Shown here piece by piece: positions 8,603 to 17,646 of a stretch of DNA of 64,000 nucleotides. The DNA comes from Lutibacter sp. A64. GTDB lineage: Bacteria > Bacteroidota > Bacteroidia > Flavobacteriales > Flavobacteriaceae. Where the stretch lies: assembly GCF_022429565.1 (NCBI RefSeq), contig NZ_CP092487.1:3428001-3492000 (forward strand). Direction: 5' to 3'. How positions within the stretch are numbered: the first letter of the stretch is position 1; each line of letters opens with the position of its first letter. Position numbers and translations under genes: made by a program. Below the pieces are notes generated by a model. It saw only the letters and a list, made by a program, of their open reading frames with translations. It was not told where the DNA came from and did no database searches.

Positions 8603-10198
8603 ATGAACGCCGAGAAAAAAATAAATAAAACCGATTTTTTAGTAATCGGTTCAGGTATTGCCGGCTTGTCTTTTGCTTTAAAAATAGCAGAGCATTTTAA
8701 AGATGCTACAATTACAATAATTACTAAGTACGAAAAAAATGAGTGTAATACAAAATACGCTCAAGGTGGTATTTCAACTGTTTGGGATAAAACAGTAGAT
8801 TCTTTTGAACAACATATTCAAGATACCTTAATTGCAGGTGATGGAATTTGTGATGAAGAAATAGTTAAAATGGTTGTTGAAGATGCTCCCGATAGATTAA
8901 AAGAATTGATTAATTGGGGAACTAAATTCGATAAAACTAAAGATGGAAAATATTCTTTAGGTAGAGAAGGAGGACACTCGCAAGATAGAATTTTACACCA
9001 TAAAGATATTACCGGAGCCGAAATAGAACGTGCACTTTTAGCGCAAGTTGAAAAAGCCGAGAATATTAATTTTTTAAAATACCATTACGCAATTGATTTA
9101 ATTACAGAGCATCAGGTAAAGAAAAAACATATTAAAAGAAAAGAGAAAATAACATGTTTTGGAGCCTATGTTTTAGATGAAAAAAAGAAAATTGTAAAAA
9201 CATATTCTGCAAAAGTTACTATGTTGGCTACTGGTGGAAATGGCCAGGTTTATAGCACAACAACAAATCCGGTTGTTGCAACTGGAGATGGAATTGCAAT
9301 GGCATATAGAGCTAAAGCAGAAGTTTCTGACGTAGAGTTTATACAATTTCATCCAACAGCATTATACAATCCAGGAGAATATCCTGCGTTTTTGATTTCT
9401 GAAGCGGTAAGAGGTGAAGGTGCTATTTTAAGAGATTATTATGGCGAACGATTTATGAAAAAATACGACGATCGAGAAGAGTTAGCTTCGCGTGATATTG
9501 TTGCAAGAGCCATAGATAACGAACTTAAAAAAAGTGGAGCTCCGCATGTGTATTTAGACTGTACACATATAGATTATGACGCTTTTGAAAAACATTTTCC
9601 TAATATTACCGAAAAATGTTTGAGTTTAGGCATTGATATTAGAAAAGACTACATTCCTGTTTCGCCCGCACAACATTATATTTGTGGAGGTGTAAATGTT
9701 AATAAAAAAGCTAAAACCTCTCTTAAAAATTTATATGCTTCTGGTGAAGTTACTCGCACTGGATTACACGGGGCAAACAGATTGGCTTCAAATTCTTTAT
9801 TAGAAGGACTTGTCTTTTCTCATAATGCTTGTGAAAATTTAAAAAAACGTTTCCATAAAATTAAAGAACCTGTAAATGTTCCTATTTGGAATGATAGTGG
9901 AATTGCTAAAAACATGGAAAAAATATTAATTACGCATGATAGAAATGAAGTAAAAACTATTATGAGTAATTATGTTGGTATTGTTCGTTCAAATGAACGT
10001 TTATTAAGAGCCGAAAAAAGGTTAAGAGTATTGTATGAAGATAATAAACGCTTGTATGATCAATCTGAGCTTTCAACAGACCTATGTGAACTTAGAAATT
10101 TAATAACAACAGCATATTTAATTACACAATTTTCTAAAAATAGAAAAGAAAACCGAGGAGGTTTTTATAGTGCAGATTTAATAAAAAAGGAGCTTTAA
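8603..10198 (+). CDS. nadB: L-aspartate oxidase NadB
   Basis: This 531-aa flavoenzyme oxidises aspartate to iminoaspartate, the substrate of NadA. It has the FAD-binding N-terminus FLVIGSGIAGLSFAL, the KYAQGGIS loop, the capping region with FIQFHPTALYNP and LISEAVRGEGA, and YICGGVNVN plus GLHGANRLASNSLLE near the end of the flavin domain, followed by a helical C-terminal domain. It is co-transcribed with nadA. Its stop codon lies inside the loop of the terminator hairpin. Confidence 0.95.
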   Translation: MNAEKKINKTDFLVIGSGIAGLSFALKIAEHFKDATITIITKYEKNECNTKYAQGGISTVWDKTVDSFEQHIQDTLIAGDGICDEEIVKMVVEDAPDRLKELINWGTKFDKTKDGKYSLGREGGHSQDRILHHKDITGAEIERALLAQVEKAENINFLKYHYAIDLITEHQVKKKHIKRKEKITCFGAYVLDEKKKIVKTYSAKVTMLATGGNGQVYSTTTNPVVATGDGIAMAYRAKAEVSDVEFIQFHPTALYNPGEYPAFLISEAVRGEGAILRDYYGERFMKKYDDREELASRDIVARAIDNELKKSGAPHVYLDCTHIDYDAFEKHFPNITEKCLSLGIDIRKDYIPVSPAQHYICGGVNVNKKAKTSLKNLYASGEVTRTGLHGANRLASNSLLEGLVFSHNACENLKKRFHKIKEPVNVPIWNDSGIAKNMEKILITHDRNEVKTIMSNYVGIVRSNERLLRAEKRLRVLYEDNKRLYDQSELSTDLCELRNLITTAYLITQFSKNRKENRGGFYSADLIKKEL

Positions 10199-10212
10199 AA
10201 GCTCCTTTTTTT
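10183..10212 (+). terminator. Intrinsic terminator of nadAB
   Basis: An 11-bp stem (AAAAAAGGAGC with GCTCCTTTTTT) closes a 7-nt loop and ends in seven T. The nadB stop codon is in the loop. The A-run on the other arm also allows termination of the convergent M13 peptidase transcript. Confidence 0.85.
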
Positions 10213-10221
10213 GATATAGAT

Positions 10222-12318
10222 TTACCAGATTTTAACTCTATCTTCTGGTTTTAAATACATTTTATCTCCTTCAACAATATTAAATGCTTCGTAAAATGCA
10301 TCTACATTTTGCAGTGGCATATAAGCTCTATACATTCCTGGTGAATGTGGATCTGTTTTAATTAAATTTTTCATAGCCTCATCTCTCATAATAGTTCTCC
10401 AAATAGTAGCCCAAGACATATAAAAACGTTGTTCAGGTGTAAATCCATCAATAGCTGCAGGTTTTCCATTTTTCTCGTAGAAGATTTGTAAACCATCAAA
10501 AGCAGCATTAATACCACCTAAATCGCCAATATTTTCACCTAATGTAAACTCTCCATTTAAATTTACATCATCTATAGCTACTACAGCACTGAATTGGTCT
10601 ATTAATTTTTTACCTAATGCTGTAAATTGTTCTAAATCTTGTTCAGTCCACCAATTGTTTAAGTTACCGTCTGCATCGAATCTTGCACCAGAATCGTCAA
10701 AACAATGTGATATTTCGTGACCAATAACAGCTCCAATTCCTCCATAATTAACAGCTTCATCTGCTTGATAATTGTAGAAAGGTGGTTGTAGAATTGCTGC
10801 AGGAAAAACAATTTCATTATTTACAGGATTAAAATATGCATTTACAATTTGTGGTGCCATTCCCCATTCGGTTCTGTCAACTTCTTTTCCAAGTTTATTC
10901 ATGTTTTTTGTGAAGTTCCATTTTGCAATATTTATAGAGTTTTCAAAGTAAGAACCTCCGTCTTCAATAGCTTTTACATCCAATTCAGAATAATCTTTCC
11001 ATTTATCTGGATATGCTATTTTAACAGTCATTTTATCTAATTTTTCTATAGCTTTTATTTTGGTTTCAGGGCTCATCCATTCTAAAGCATTAATTCTTTT
11101 TTCGAAACCTAGCATAACATTTTTAATCATTTCCTCAGCTTTAGCTTTTGCTTCAGGTGGAAATTTTGCATCAACATATAATTTACCCAATGCTTCACCA
11201 ATAGAACCGTTTAGTGTTGATAAAGCTCTTTCGTTTCTTGGTCTTTGTTGTTTTGCACCGGTTAATTCTTTGCTGTAAAATTCCCAGTTTGCATTTTCTA
11301 ATTCTTCATTTAATAAACTAGCAGCTCTATCTATGGTTGTCCAGCGTAAATACAATTTAATGTTTTCAATAGAGCTTGAAGAGATTATATTTTCAACAGC
11401 TTTCATATATTTTGGTTGCATTACAATTACACGTTCAAGAGAGTTAATTCCTAAATTTTTAAAGTAAGAGTTCCAATTTATTGAGGGAGTTAAAGCAGTA
11501 AGTTCTTCAATAGTTTTTGGGTTGTAAAGTTTTCGAGTATCTCTAGATTCTTCTTTCGTAAACCTTGGTTCTGCTAAATTATACTCATAGTCAAATATTT
11601 TTTGAGCATTTGTTTTAGCCATTTCTTCAGTATCGCCAAAATATTGTAGCATTTTTGCAATATGTGCTATGTATTTTATTCGTTTTTCTTTGGTGTCTTC
11701 ATCTTGATCTACGTAATAGTCACGAGATAGCCCTAAGCCTGCAGGAGAAACATATCCAGCATTCATTTTACTATCTTTTAAATCGTTAAATACAGAAAAT
11801 CCAAAAAATCCACCATAACCATAAGGAGCTAATTCGGTAAGTAAATTTTGTAAATCGTTTATGTTATTTAAAGCCTCAATTTTATTTAAAAAGGGTAATA
11901 CTGGAGCAATACCTTGTTTATCTCTAGTTACAGTATCCATAATAGATTCGTAAAAGTTTACGGCCTTTTTTTGATCAGATTCTAAAGTTAAATTTCCTTG
12001 AGCATCTTTTAATTTTGGAAATTTGTTTTCAGCAATTGCTTCATTTAAAATTGTTAGAACATCTTCATCGGTTTTTTTTCTTAATTCGTTAAAGCTACCC
12101 CAAGAGGTTCTGTCTGCTGGAATTTCAGCTTTATCTAACCAGCTTCCATTAACATATCTAAAAAAATCGTCGTTTGGTTTTACTGAAGTGTCCATGTTTT
12201 CAACAATAATACCAGGTATTTTTTCTACTTTGGTTTGTGGTTCTTCTTTACAAGAAAAAACGAGTGATAATGCTATTATTGAAAAATATAACATTATGTT
12301 TTTGAGTTTGTTTTTCAT
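10222..12318 (-). CDS. M13 family zinc metallopeptidase lipoprotein
   Basis: This 698-aa protein resembles neprilysin and PepO. It has a lipoprotein signal (ALSLVFSC), an N-terminal helical M13 domain starting NMDTSVKPNDDFFRYVNGSW, and the C-terminal catalytic domain with VNAYFNPVNNEIVFPAAIL, the zinc motif GHEISHCFDD (HExxH), GENIGDLGG (third zinc ligand Glu) and the usual C-terminus ending in KIW. Length is normal. It is probably anchored to a membrane and cleaves peptides in the periplasm or outside. It stands alone between nadB and the MazG-like gene. Confidence 0.94.
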   Translation of the reverse strand: MKNKLKNIMLYFSIIALSLVFSCKEEPQTKVEKIPGIIVENMDTSVKPNDDFFRYVNGSWLDKAEIPADRTSWGSFNELRKKTDEDVLTILNEAIAENKFPKLKDAQGNLTLESDQKKAVNFYESIMDTVTRDKQGIAPVLPFLNKIEALNNINDLQNLLTELAPYGYGGFFGFSVFNDLKDSKMNAGYVSPAGLGLSRDYYVDQDEDTKEKRIKYIAHIAKMLQYFGDTEEMAKTNAQKIFDYEYNLAEPRFTKEESRDTRKLYNPKTIEELTALTPSINWNSYFKNLGINSLERVIVMQPKYMKAVENIISSSSIENIKLYLRWTTIDRAASLLNEELENANWEFYSKELTGAKQQRPRNERALSTLNGSIGEALGKLYVDAKFPPEAKAKAEEMIKNVMLGFEKRINALEWMSPETKIKAIEKLDKMTVKIAYPDKWKDYSELDVKAIEDGGSYFENSINIAKWNFTKNMNKLGKEVDRTEWGMAPQIVNAYFNPVNNEIVFPAAILQPPFYNYQADEAVNYGGIGAVIGHEISHCFDDSGARFDADGNLNNWWTEQDLEQFTALGKKLIDQFSAVVAIDDVNLNGEFTLGENIGDLGGINAAFDGLQIFYEKNGKPAAIDGFTPEQRFYMSWATIWRTIMRDEAMKNLIKTDPHSPGMYRAYMPLQNVDAFYEAFNIVEGDKMYLKPEDRVKIW

Positions 12319-12341
12319 ATTGAATAATTGTTAGTTTAAAG

Positions 12342-12728
12342 TTATTTTTTTAACACTTTACTTATGTTTGGCTTAAAATAATTTGGGCCTTTTAATACTT
12401 TTCCATCTTCACGATAAATTGGTTTTCCATTTGCACCTATTTTACTCATATTGCTAAGTTGAATTTCATTAAAAACTTCTTCAATTTTATGCTGCATTCC
12501 GTGTTCTAAAATTGTACCACACAAAATGTACAACATATCGCCTAATGCATCAGCAACTTCTACAAGGTCGTTTTTTTTTGCAGCTTCTAAATATTCTTCA
12601 TTTTCTTCGGCCATTAAATCGAACCGTAATTTTAATTTACTTTCTGGTAATTTTGCTGTTGGTTTTTGGTTAATGCCTAAGCCAAATGCTTCGTGAAACT
12701 CTTGTACTGCTTTTAATTTGTTTTTCAT
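12342..12728 (-). CDS. MazG-like / phosphoribosyl-ATP pyrophosphohydrolase-like protein
   Basis: This 128-aa all-helical protein has the acidic metal-binding pattern of the MazG superfamily: RFDLMAEENEEYLEAA (ExxE) and then DLVEVADALGDMLYILCG (ExxD). The C-terminal KPIYREDGKVLKGPNYFKP fits the pyrophosphohydrolase subgroup found in phages and Bacteroidota. It likely hydrolyses a nucleoside triphosphate to the monophosphate and pyrophosphate; the substrate cannot be named. It is 23 bp upstream of the M13 gene on the same strand. Confidence 0.8.
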   Translation of the reverse strand: MKNKLKAVQEFHEAFGLGINQKPTAKLPESKLKLRFDLMAEENEEYLEAAKKNDLVEVADALGDMLYILCGTILEHGMQHKIEEVFNEIQLSNMSKIGANGKPIYREDGKVLKGPNYFKPNISKVLKK

Positions 12729-12930
12729 TTAGTTGCTATTTGCTAGATTTATGTTTTAGTGTAATTTCATTTTCATTAAAAAATGATTCATTACAAATAT
12801 AGGTTTTTTATCAATGTTTACTTTTTAAGTGTTATGATGTTTAAAGTATATACCAATTTAAACGGATTTTTTTAAATTAAAATATGCACCCTCATTATTT
12901 TTGAATAGAGTATCGTCATTAATTTTTTTA

Positions 12931-12938
12931 TATCTTCG
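12931..12938 (+). promoter_or_regulatory. Candidate -7 box for ruvB
   Basis: TATCTTCG is close to TAnnTTTG and lies 24 bp before the ruvB ATG. The other candidate elements in the 234-bp gap are weak. Confidence 0.35.
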
Positions 12939-12962
12939 TGCTATCAAAGTAACGCTATAAAT

Positions 12963-13985
12963 ATGAACGAAAACTTAAATCCTGAGAACACAGATTATTC
13001 GCGAGAGGAATTAGATGTTGAAAAAAAATTAAGACCGCTAAGTTTTAATGATTTTACAGGGCAGGAGCAAGTTTTAGAAAATCTTAAAATATTTGTTGAA
13101 GCTGCCAATTTAAGAGGTGAAGCTTTAGATCATACCTTGTTTCACGGACCTCCAGGGTTAGGTAAAACTACGTTGGCTCATATTTTAGCAAATGAACTTA
13201 ATGCAGGGTTAAAGATAACTTCAGGTCCAGTGTTAGATAAACCTGGAGATTTAGCGGGTTTGCTAACAAATTTAAGTGAAAGAGATGTATTATTTATAGA
13301 TGAGATACATAGATTAAGTCCAATTGTAGAAGAATATTTATATTCGGCAATGGAAGATTATCGTATCGATATTATGATAGAATCTGGACCTAATGCAAGA
13401 ACAGTTCAAATAGATTTAGAACCTTTTACCTTAATTGGAGCAACAACACGCTCTGGGTTACTAACAGCTCCAATGCGTGCTCGTTTTGGTATTAGTAGCA
13501 GGTTACAATATTATAATAAAGAATTATTGACCACAATAATTCAAAGAAGTGCTAAAATTTTAAAAATGCCTATAGCTATGGAGGCTGCTATTGAAATTGC
13601 AGGTAGAAGTAGAGGTACACCTAGAATTGCAAATGCATTGTTAAGAAGGGTGCGCGATTTTGCACAAATTAAAGGGAACGGTACCATTACTATTGAAATT
13701 GCTAAATTTGCTTTAAATGCATTAAATGTAGATGCATACGGACTAGATGAAATGGATAATAAAATTTTAATAACTATTATTGATAAATTTAAAGGTGGCC
13801 CCGTAGGAATTAGTACGTTAGCAACTGCTGTAGGTGAAAATTCAGAAACAATTGAAGAAGTTTATGAACCGTTTTTAATACAAGAAGGTTTTATTATGAG
13901 AACTCCAAGAGGTAGAGAAGTAACCCATTTAGCTTATAAGCATTTAGGAAGAACTAAAGGAGATTCGCAAGCAGAACTATTTTAA
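12963..13985 (+). CDS. ruvB: Holliday junction branch migration helicase RuvB
   Basis: This 340-aa AAA+ motor of the RuvABC complex has the family N-terminus [11 protein letters not shown], Walker [11 protein letters not shown] (about residues 62-71), Walker [10 protein letters not shown], sensor 1 LIGATTRSG, the arginine finger region PMRARFG, and the C-terminal winged helix ending [19 protein letters not shown]. Length is standard. It stands apart from ruvC, as is common. The next gene, a SulP transporter, has its own -7 box and is probably separate. Confidence 0.96.
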   Translation: MNENLNPENTDYSREELDVEKKLRPLSFNDFTGQEQVLENLKIFVEAANLRGEALDHTLFHGPPGLGKTTLAHILANELNAGLKITSGPVLDKPGDLAGLLTNLSERDVLFIDEIHRLSPIVEEYLYSAMEDYRIDIMIESGPNARTVQIDLEPFTLIGATTRSGLLTAPMRARFGISSRLQYYNKELLTTIIQRSAKILKMPIAMEAAIEIAGRSRGTPRIANALLRRVRDFAQIKGNGTITIEIAKFALNALNVDAYGLDEMDNKILITIIDKFKGGPVGISTLATAVGENSETIEEVYEPFLIQEGFIMRTPRGREVTHLAYKHLGRTKGDSQAELF

Positions 13986-14026
13986 ATATATGTAATTCTT
14001 ATTACAATATTAAAAATATAGCATCT

Positions 14027-14034
14027 TACTTTTG
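14027..14034 (+). promoter_or_regulatory. Candidate -7 box for the SulP pair
   Basis: TACTTTTG matches TAnnTTTG exactly and lies 30 bp before the first SulP start codon. Confidence 0.45.
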
Positions 14035-14063
14035 TTAATGTATAAAACTCGAAACTTATTATT

Positions 14064-15797
14064 ATGAGTTTACATAAAATATTTCCTTTTTTAACCTGGA
14101 TTCCTCTAGCTAAAAAAACATGGAAAGATGATTTAATTGCTGGAATTACAGGTACTATTATTGTGGTTCCACAAGCAGTTGCGTTTGCCATGATTGCTGG
14201 TTTACCACCAATTTATGGTTTTTATACAGCTATGATAGCACCAATAATAGCTGCTTTATTTGGGTCATCATATCATTTAATTTCTGGACCAACAACTACA
14301 GGTTCCATTGTAGTTTTTGCAATTATAAGTAAGTTTGTAACACCTGAAACAGATTTACAAGCATTTATTTCTTTAACAATATTATTGTCATTTATGGCAG
14401 GTGTTATTAAGTTATTAATGGGCTTGGTTAATATGGGCAAATTAGTAAATTTTGTTTCTTATACTGTTGTTATTGGGTTTTCTGCTGGTGCAGGAATATT
14501 AATTGCATTTAAACAATTAAAACATGTATTTGGTATAAATGTACCACAAGGAAGTTCTTTTTATGAAATTATTTCTCATATATTTTTACATATTAAAGAA
14601 ACAAACGTCTATGTTTTAGGAGTTGCTTTAACAACGCTTTTATTGGCACTTTTAATAAGACGATTAAAATATATTTCTAAATTAAATATGCTAATTGCAA
14701 TGGTTTTAGGAAGTGTTTTAGCGGTTTTATTAGGTGGAGATGCTTTTGGTATAGAAACAATAGGAAATGTTCCTTCTAATTTACCACCTTTTAAAATTCC
14801 CGATTTTAATTTTGAAGATATGAGAATGCTAACTTCAGGAGCAATTACATTGGCTTTAATTGGTTTGGTAGAAGCAGTTTCAATATCTCGGGTAATTGCA
14901 ATGAGCTCTCATCAAAAATTAAATAATAATCAAGAGTTTGTTAGTCAGGGATTAACAAATATTATTTCTAGTTTCTTTTCATCTTATGTAAGTTCTGGTT
15001 CTTTTTCGCGTTCTGGAGTAAATTATCAAGCGGGAGCAAAAACACCATTAGCAGCAATTTTTTCGGCAGTTGGACTATTATTGGTTGTCTTGTTTTTTGC
15101 AAGCTATGCTTCGTATTTAGCAAAACCTGCAATGGGTGGTATTATTTTATTAGTGGGTTATAATTTAATAGATTTTAAAAGAATTAAACAAATTGTAAAA
15201 AGTAGTAAACGAGAGTTTATTGTGTTGGCAGTAACGTTGTTAGGTACTCTGTTTTTAGAGTTAGAAACAGCATTGTTTTTAGGAATACTTATTTCTTTGT
15301 TCTTTTATTTAGAAAAAACTTCAAAACCAAATATAGCAGTTGTTGGAAAAAATAAAGACAATAAATTTATCAATATAATTAGAGATAAAACAACAAAGGA
15401 AAGCCCACAAATAAAAATGATTAGAATTGACGGTTCAATTTATTTTGGAGCTGTAGATGGTATTTCTAAATATTTTACAGACTTGTATGATAAAAATGAA
15501 CAGAAACACTTGTTAATTATGGCCAATGGTATTAACTTTATAGATATTGCTGGAGCAGAATGGTTATCTCAAGAGGCTTTAAAATGGCAAAATAGAGGTG
15601 GAGGTATCTATTTTGTAGGGTTAAAATTAATTAGTCAAGATGTACTTAGAAAAGGAGGCTTTAAAAAATTAATTAATGAAGAAAACTTTTTTAAAGATAA
15701 AAATACAGCAATTGCTACCATATATAAAAAATTAGATAAACAAATTTGTGCTAATTGTAATGTTAAAATATTTGAAGAGTGTAGGTTAAAAGTTTAA
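14064..15797 (+). CDS. SulP family anion transporter with STAS domain and C-terminal Cys cluster
   Basis: This 577-aa protein has the SulP core (about residues 10-400, around a dozen membrane segments) with the signature MIAGLPPIYGFYTAMIAPI and a later SSGSFSRSGVNYQAGAKTP region, then a cytoplasmic STAS domain (about 440-560, with NFIDIAGAEWLSQEA). Family members carry sulfate, bicarbonate or other anions by symport or exchange. The tail after STAS reads QICANCNVKIFEEC: a CxxC plus a further Cys, which its tandem partner lacks. It is 2 bp upstream of a second SulP gene and heads a sulfur-related region, so a sulfur oxyanion is the best guess. Confidence 0.9.
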   Translation: MSLHKIFPFLTWIPLAKKTWKDDLIAGITGTIIVVPQAVAFAMIAGLPPIYGFYTAMIAPIIAALFGSSYHLISGPTTTGSIVVFAIISKFVTPETDLQAFISLTILLSFMAGVIKLLMGLVNMGKLVNFVSYTVVIGFSAGAGILIAFKQLKHVFGINVPQGSSFYEIISHIFLHIKETNVYVLGVALTTLLLALLIRRLKYISKLNMLIAMVLGSVLAVLLGGDAFGIETIGNVPSNLPPFKIPDFNFEDMRMLTSGAITLALIGLVEAVSISRVIAMSSHQKLNNNQEFVSQGLTNIISSFFSSYVSSGSFSRSGVNYQAGAKTPLAAIFSAVGLLLVVLFFASYASYLAKPAMGGIILLVGYNLIDFKRIKQIVKSSKREFIVLAVTLLGTLFLELETALFLGILISLFFYLEKTSKPNIAVVGKNKDNKFINIIRDKTTKESPQIKMIRIDGSIYFGAVDGISKYFTDLYDKNEQKHLLIMANGINFIDIAGAEWLSQEALKWQNRGGGIYFVGLKLISQDVLRKGGFKKLINEENFFKDKNTAIATIYKKLDKQICANCNVKIFEECRLKV

Positions 15798-15799
15798 AA

Positions 15800-17536
15800 A
15801 TGAATTTAAAAAAAAACATACCAATTTTAGACTGGTTTCCTAACTATAAAAAAGAATGGTTAAAAGGTGATCTAGGTGCAGGTTTAACCGTAGGAATTAT
15901 GTTAATTCCACAAGGAATTGCGTATGCTATGATTGCTGGTTTACCACCAATTTATGGATTATACACAGCTATGATTCCGCAAATTGTATACGCTATTTTC
16001 GGAACCTCACGTCAATTAGCAGTTGGTCCTGCTGCAATGGATTCTTTAATAGTTGCTTCTGGAGTTGCTACATTGGCTCAAATAGGAACAGAAAATTTTA
16101 TTGAGTTTGCAATATTATTAGCGTTCATGGTAGGTTTTTTACAAGTCGTTTTTGGGTTTTTTAAATTAGGTTTTTTAGTTAATTTTTTATCAAGACCTGT
16201 AATTAGCGGGTTTACATCTGCAGCGGCATTAATTATTGGTTTAAATCAATTAAAGCATTTATTTGGAGTTCAAATAATGCGAGATAATAAAATACAGACA
16301 CTTGTTATAGAGGTTTTTAAGCATGTAAAAGAAATCAATTGGATCACTTTAGTTATTGGAATAAGCTCCATATTTATTTTGATTCTTTTAAAACGGTTGA
16401 AGTCTAAAGTCCCGGCCGCATTGGTAGTTGTAGTTTTAGGTATTTTATTGGTTCGTGTATTTCATTTAGAACAGTACGGAGTTCAAATATTGGGAGAAAT
16501 ACCAAAAGGCTTGCCTGATTTTATAGTCCCTAAATTTGAAAAAAATACACTGATTGATTTGTTTCCAATAGCCTTAACACTTTCTTTTATCGCTTTTTTA
16601 GAAGCAATATCTGTAGCTAAGGCAATTGAAATTAAACATACAGGTAATAAGGTAAAGCCAAATCAAGAATTGGTAGCAATCGGTTTAGGAAATATTGTAG
16701 GATCTTTTTTTCAAGCATATCCGTCTACAGGTGGCTTGGCAAGAACAGCTGTTAATAACCAAGCGGGAGCAAAAACACCTTTAGCTGCTATTATTTCAAG
16801 TTTAATTGTTGGTATAACATTGTTATTTTTAACACCCGTTTTTTTCTATTTACCTAAAGCAGTATTAGCTGGAATTATAATAGTTGCAGTATATAGTTTG
16901 TTAGATTTTTCAACACCAAAAGAATTGTTGAAATATTCTAAAATTGAATTGATAATTTTAATTACTACACTAATTATTACAGCAACAATTGGTATAAAAG
17001 AAGGTATATTTATAGGTGTTATGTTATCTTTAATAATGTTAATTTATAGAAGTACAAAACCACACTTTGCAGTATTAGGACAAGTGAAAGATACTACTTT
17101 TTATAGAAATGTAGATAGATTTGAAGGACTTTTAAATACTACAGAGGATGTGTTAATTGTAAGGTTTGATGCACAGTTGTATTTTGCAAACATTTCATTT
17201 TTTAAAGATAAATTAGAAGAATTTGTATTCGAAAAAGGGTCTAAACTAAAACTGATAATTATTGATGGAGAAAGTATAAATAGCATTGATAGTTCTGGTG
17301 TTTTTATGTTGAAAGAACTCATAAATAAATATAAAAACAGAGGAATAGATATCGATTTTAGTGGTATGAAAGGTCCTGTTAGAGATGTTTTAGATAAAAG
17401 TGGTGTTATAGAAAAGATTGACTATTCAAACTGTTTTATGAGTATTCAACAAGCAGTAGATGCTTTTGAAGATCGAAAAATTAATAAACAAATAGAGCGT
17501 AAATATTTTGAATACATTAAACAAACAAATCGTTAA
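15800..17536 (+). CDS. SulP family anion transporter with STAS domain
   Basis: This 578-aa protein is a tandem relative of the preceding gene, sharing about the same length and a near-identical DNA stretch over the MIAGLPPIYG motif. It has the SulP membrane core (about 10-410; GPAAMDSLIVASGVA, YPSTGGLARTAVNNQAGAKTP) and a STAS domain (about 445-560) with the classic SINSIDSSGVFMLKEL loop that holds a serine phosphorylated or nucleotide-sensing in related proteins. It starts 2 bp after the first SulP stop, so they are co-translated; two different subunits or two substrate ranges are both possible. Confidence 0.92.
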   Translation: MNLKKNIPILDWFPNYKKEWLKGDLGAGLTVGIMLIPQGIAYAMIAGLPPIYGLYTAMIPQIVYAIFGTSRQLAVGPAAMDSLIVASGVATLAQIGTENFIEFAILLAFMVGFLQVVFGFFKLGFLVNFLSRPVISGFTSAAALIIGLNQLKHLFGVQIMRDNKIQTLVIEVFKHVKEINWITLVIGISSIFILILLKRLKSKVPAALVVVVLGILLVRVFHLEQYGVQILGEIPKGLPDFIVPKFEKNTLIDLFPIALTLSFIAFLEAISVAKAIEIKHTGNKVKPNQELVAIGLGNIVGSFFQAYPSTGGLARTAVNNQAGAKTPLAAIISSLIVGITLLFLTPVFFYLPKAVLAGIIIVAVYSLLDFSTPKELLKYSKIELIILITTLIITATIGIKEGIFIGVMLSLIMLIYRSTKPHFAVLGQVKDTTFYRNVDRFEGLLNTTEDVLIVRFDAQLYFANISFFKDKLEEFVFEKGSKLKLIIIDGESINSIDSSGVFMLKELINKYKNRGIDIDFSGMKGPVRDVLDKSGVIEKIDYSNCFMSIQQAVDAFEDRKINKQIERKYFEYIKQTNR

Positions 17537-17595
17537 AGTATTCTTAATTATTGAAACAATGTAACCTCGATTACAAATAAACAGTTGCATTCTTG

Positions 17596-17603
17596 TAGCT
17601 TTG
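17596..17603 (+). promoter_or_regulatory. Candidate -7 box for the persulfide dioxygenase gene
   Basis: TAGCTTTG matches TAnnTTTG and lies 44 bp before the start codon, suggesting that this gene is transcribed separately from the SulP pair. Confidence 0.45.
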
Positions 17604-17646
17604 GAAAAAAGAAAATATATTTAAAAAAAATAAAAATCAGATAATT

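Noticed and set aside
13982-14191. Minus-strand frame of 69 codons across the ruvB-SulP gap
   Set aside because: It overlaps the SulP start and promoter and has no family features.
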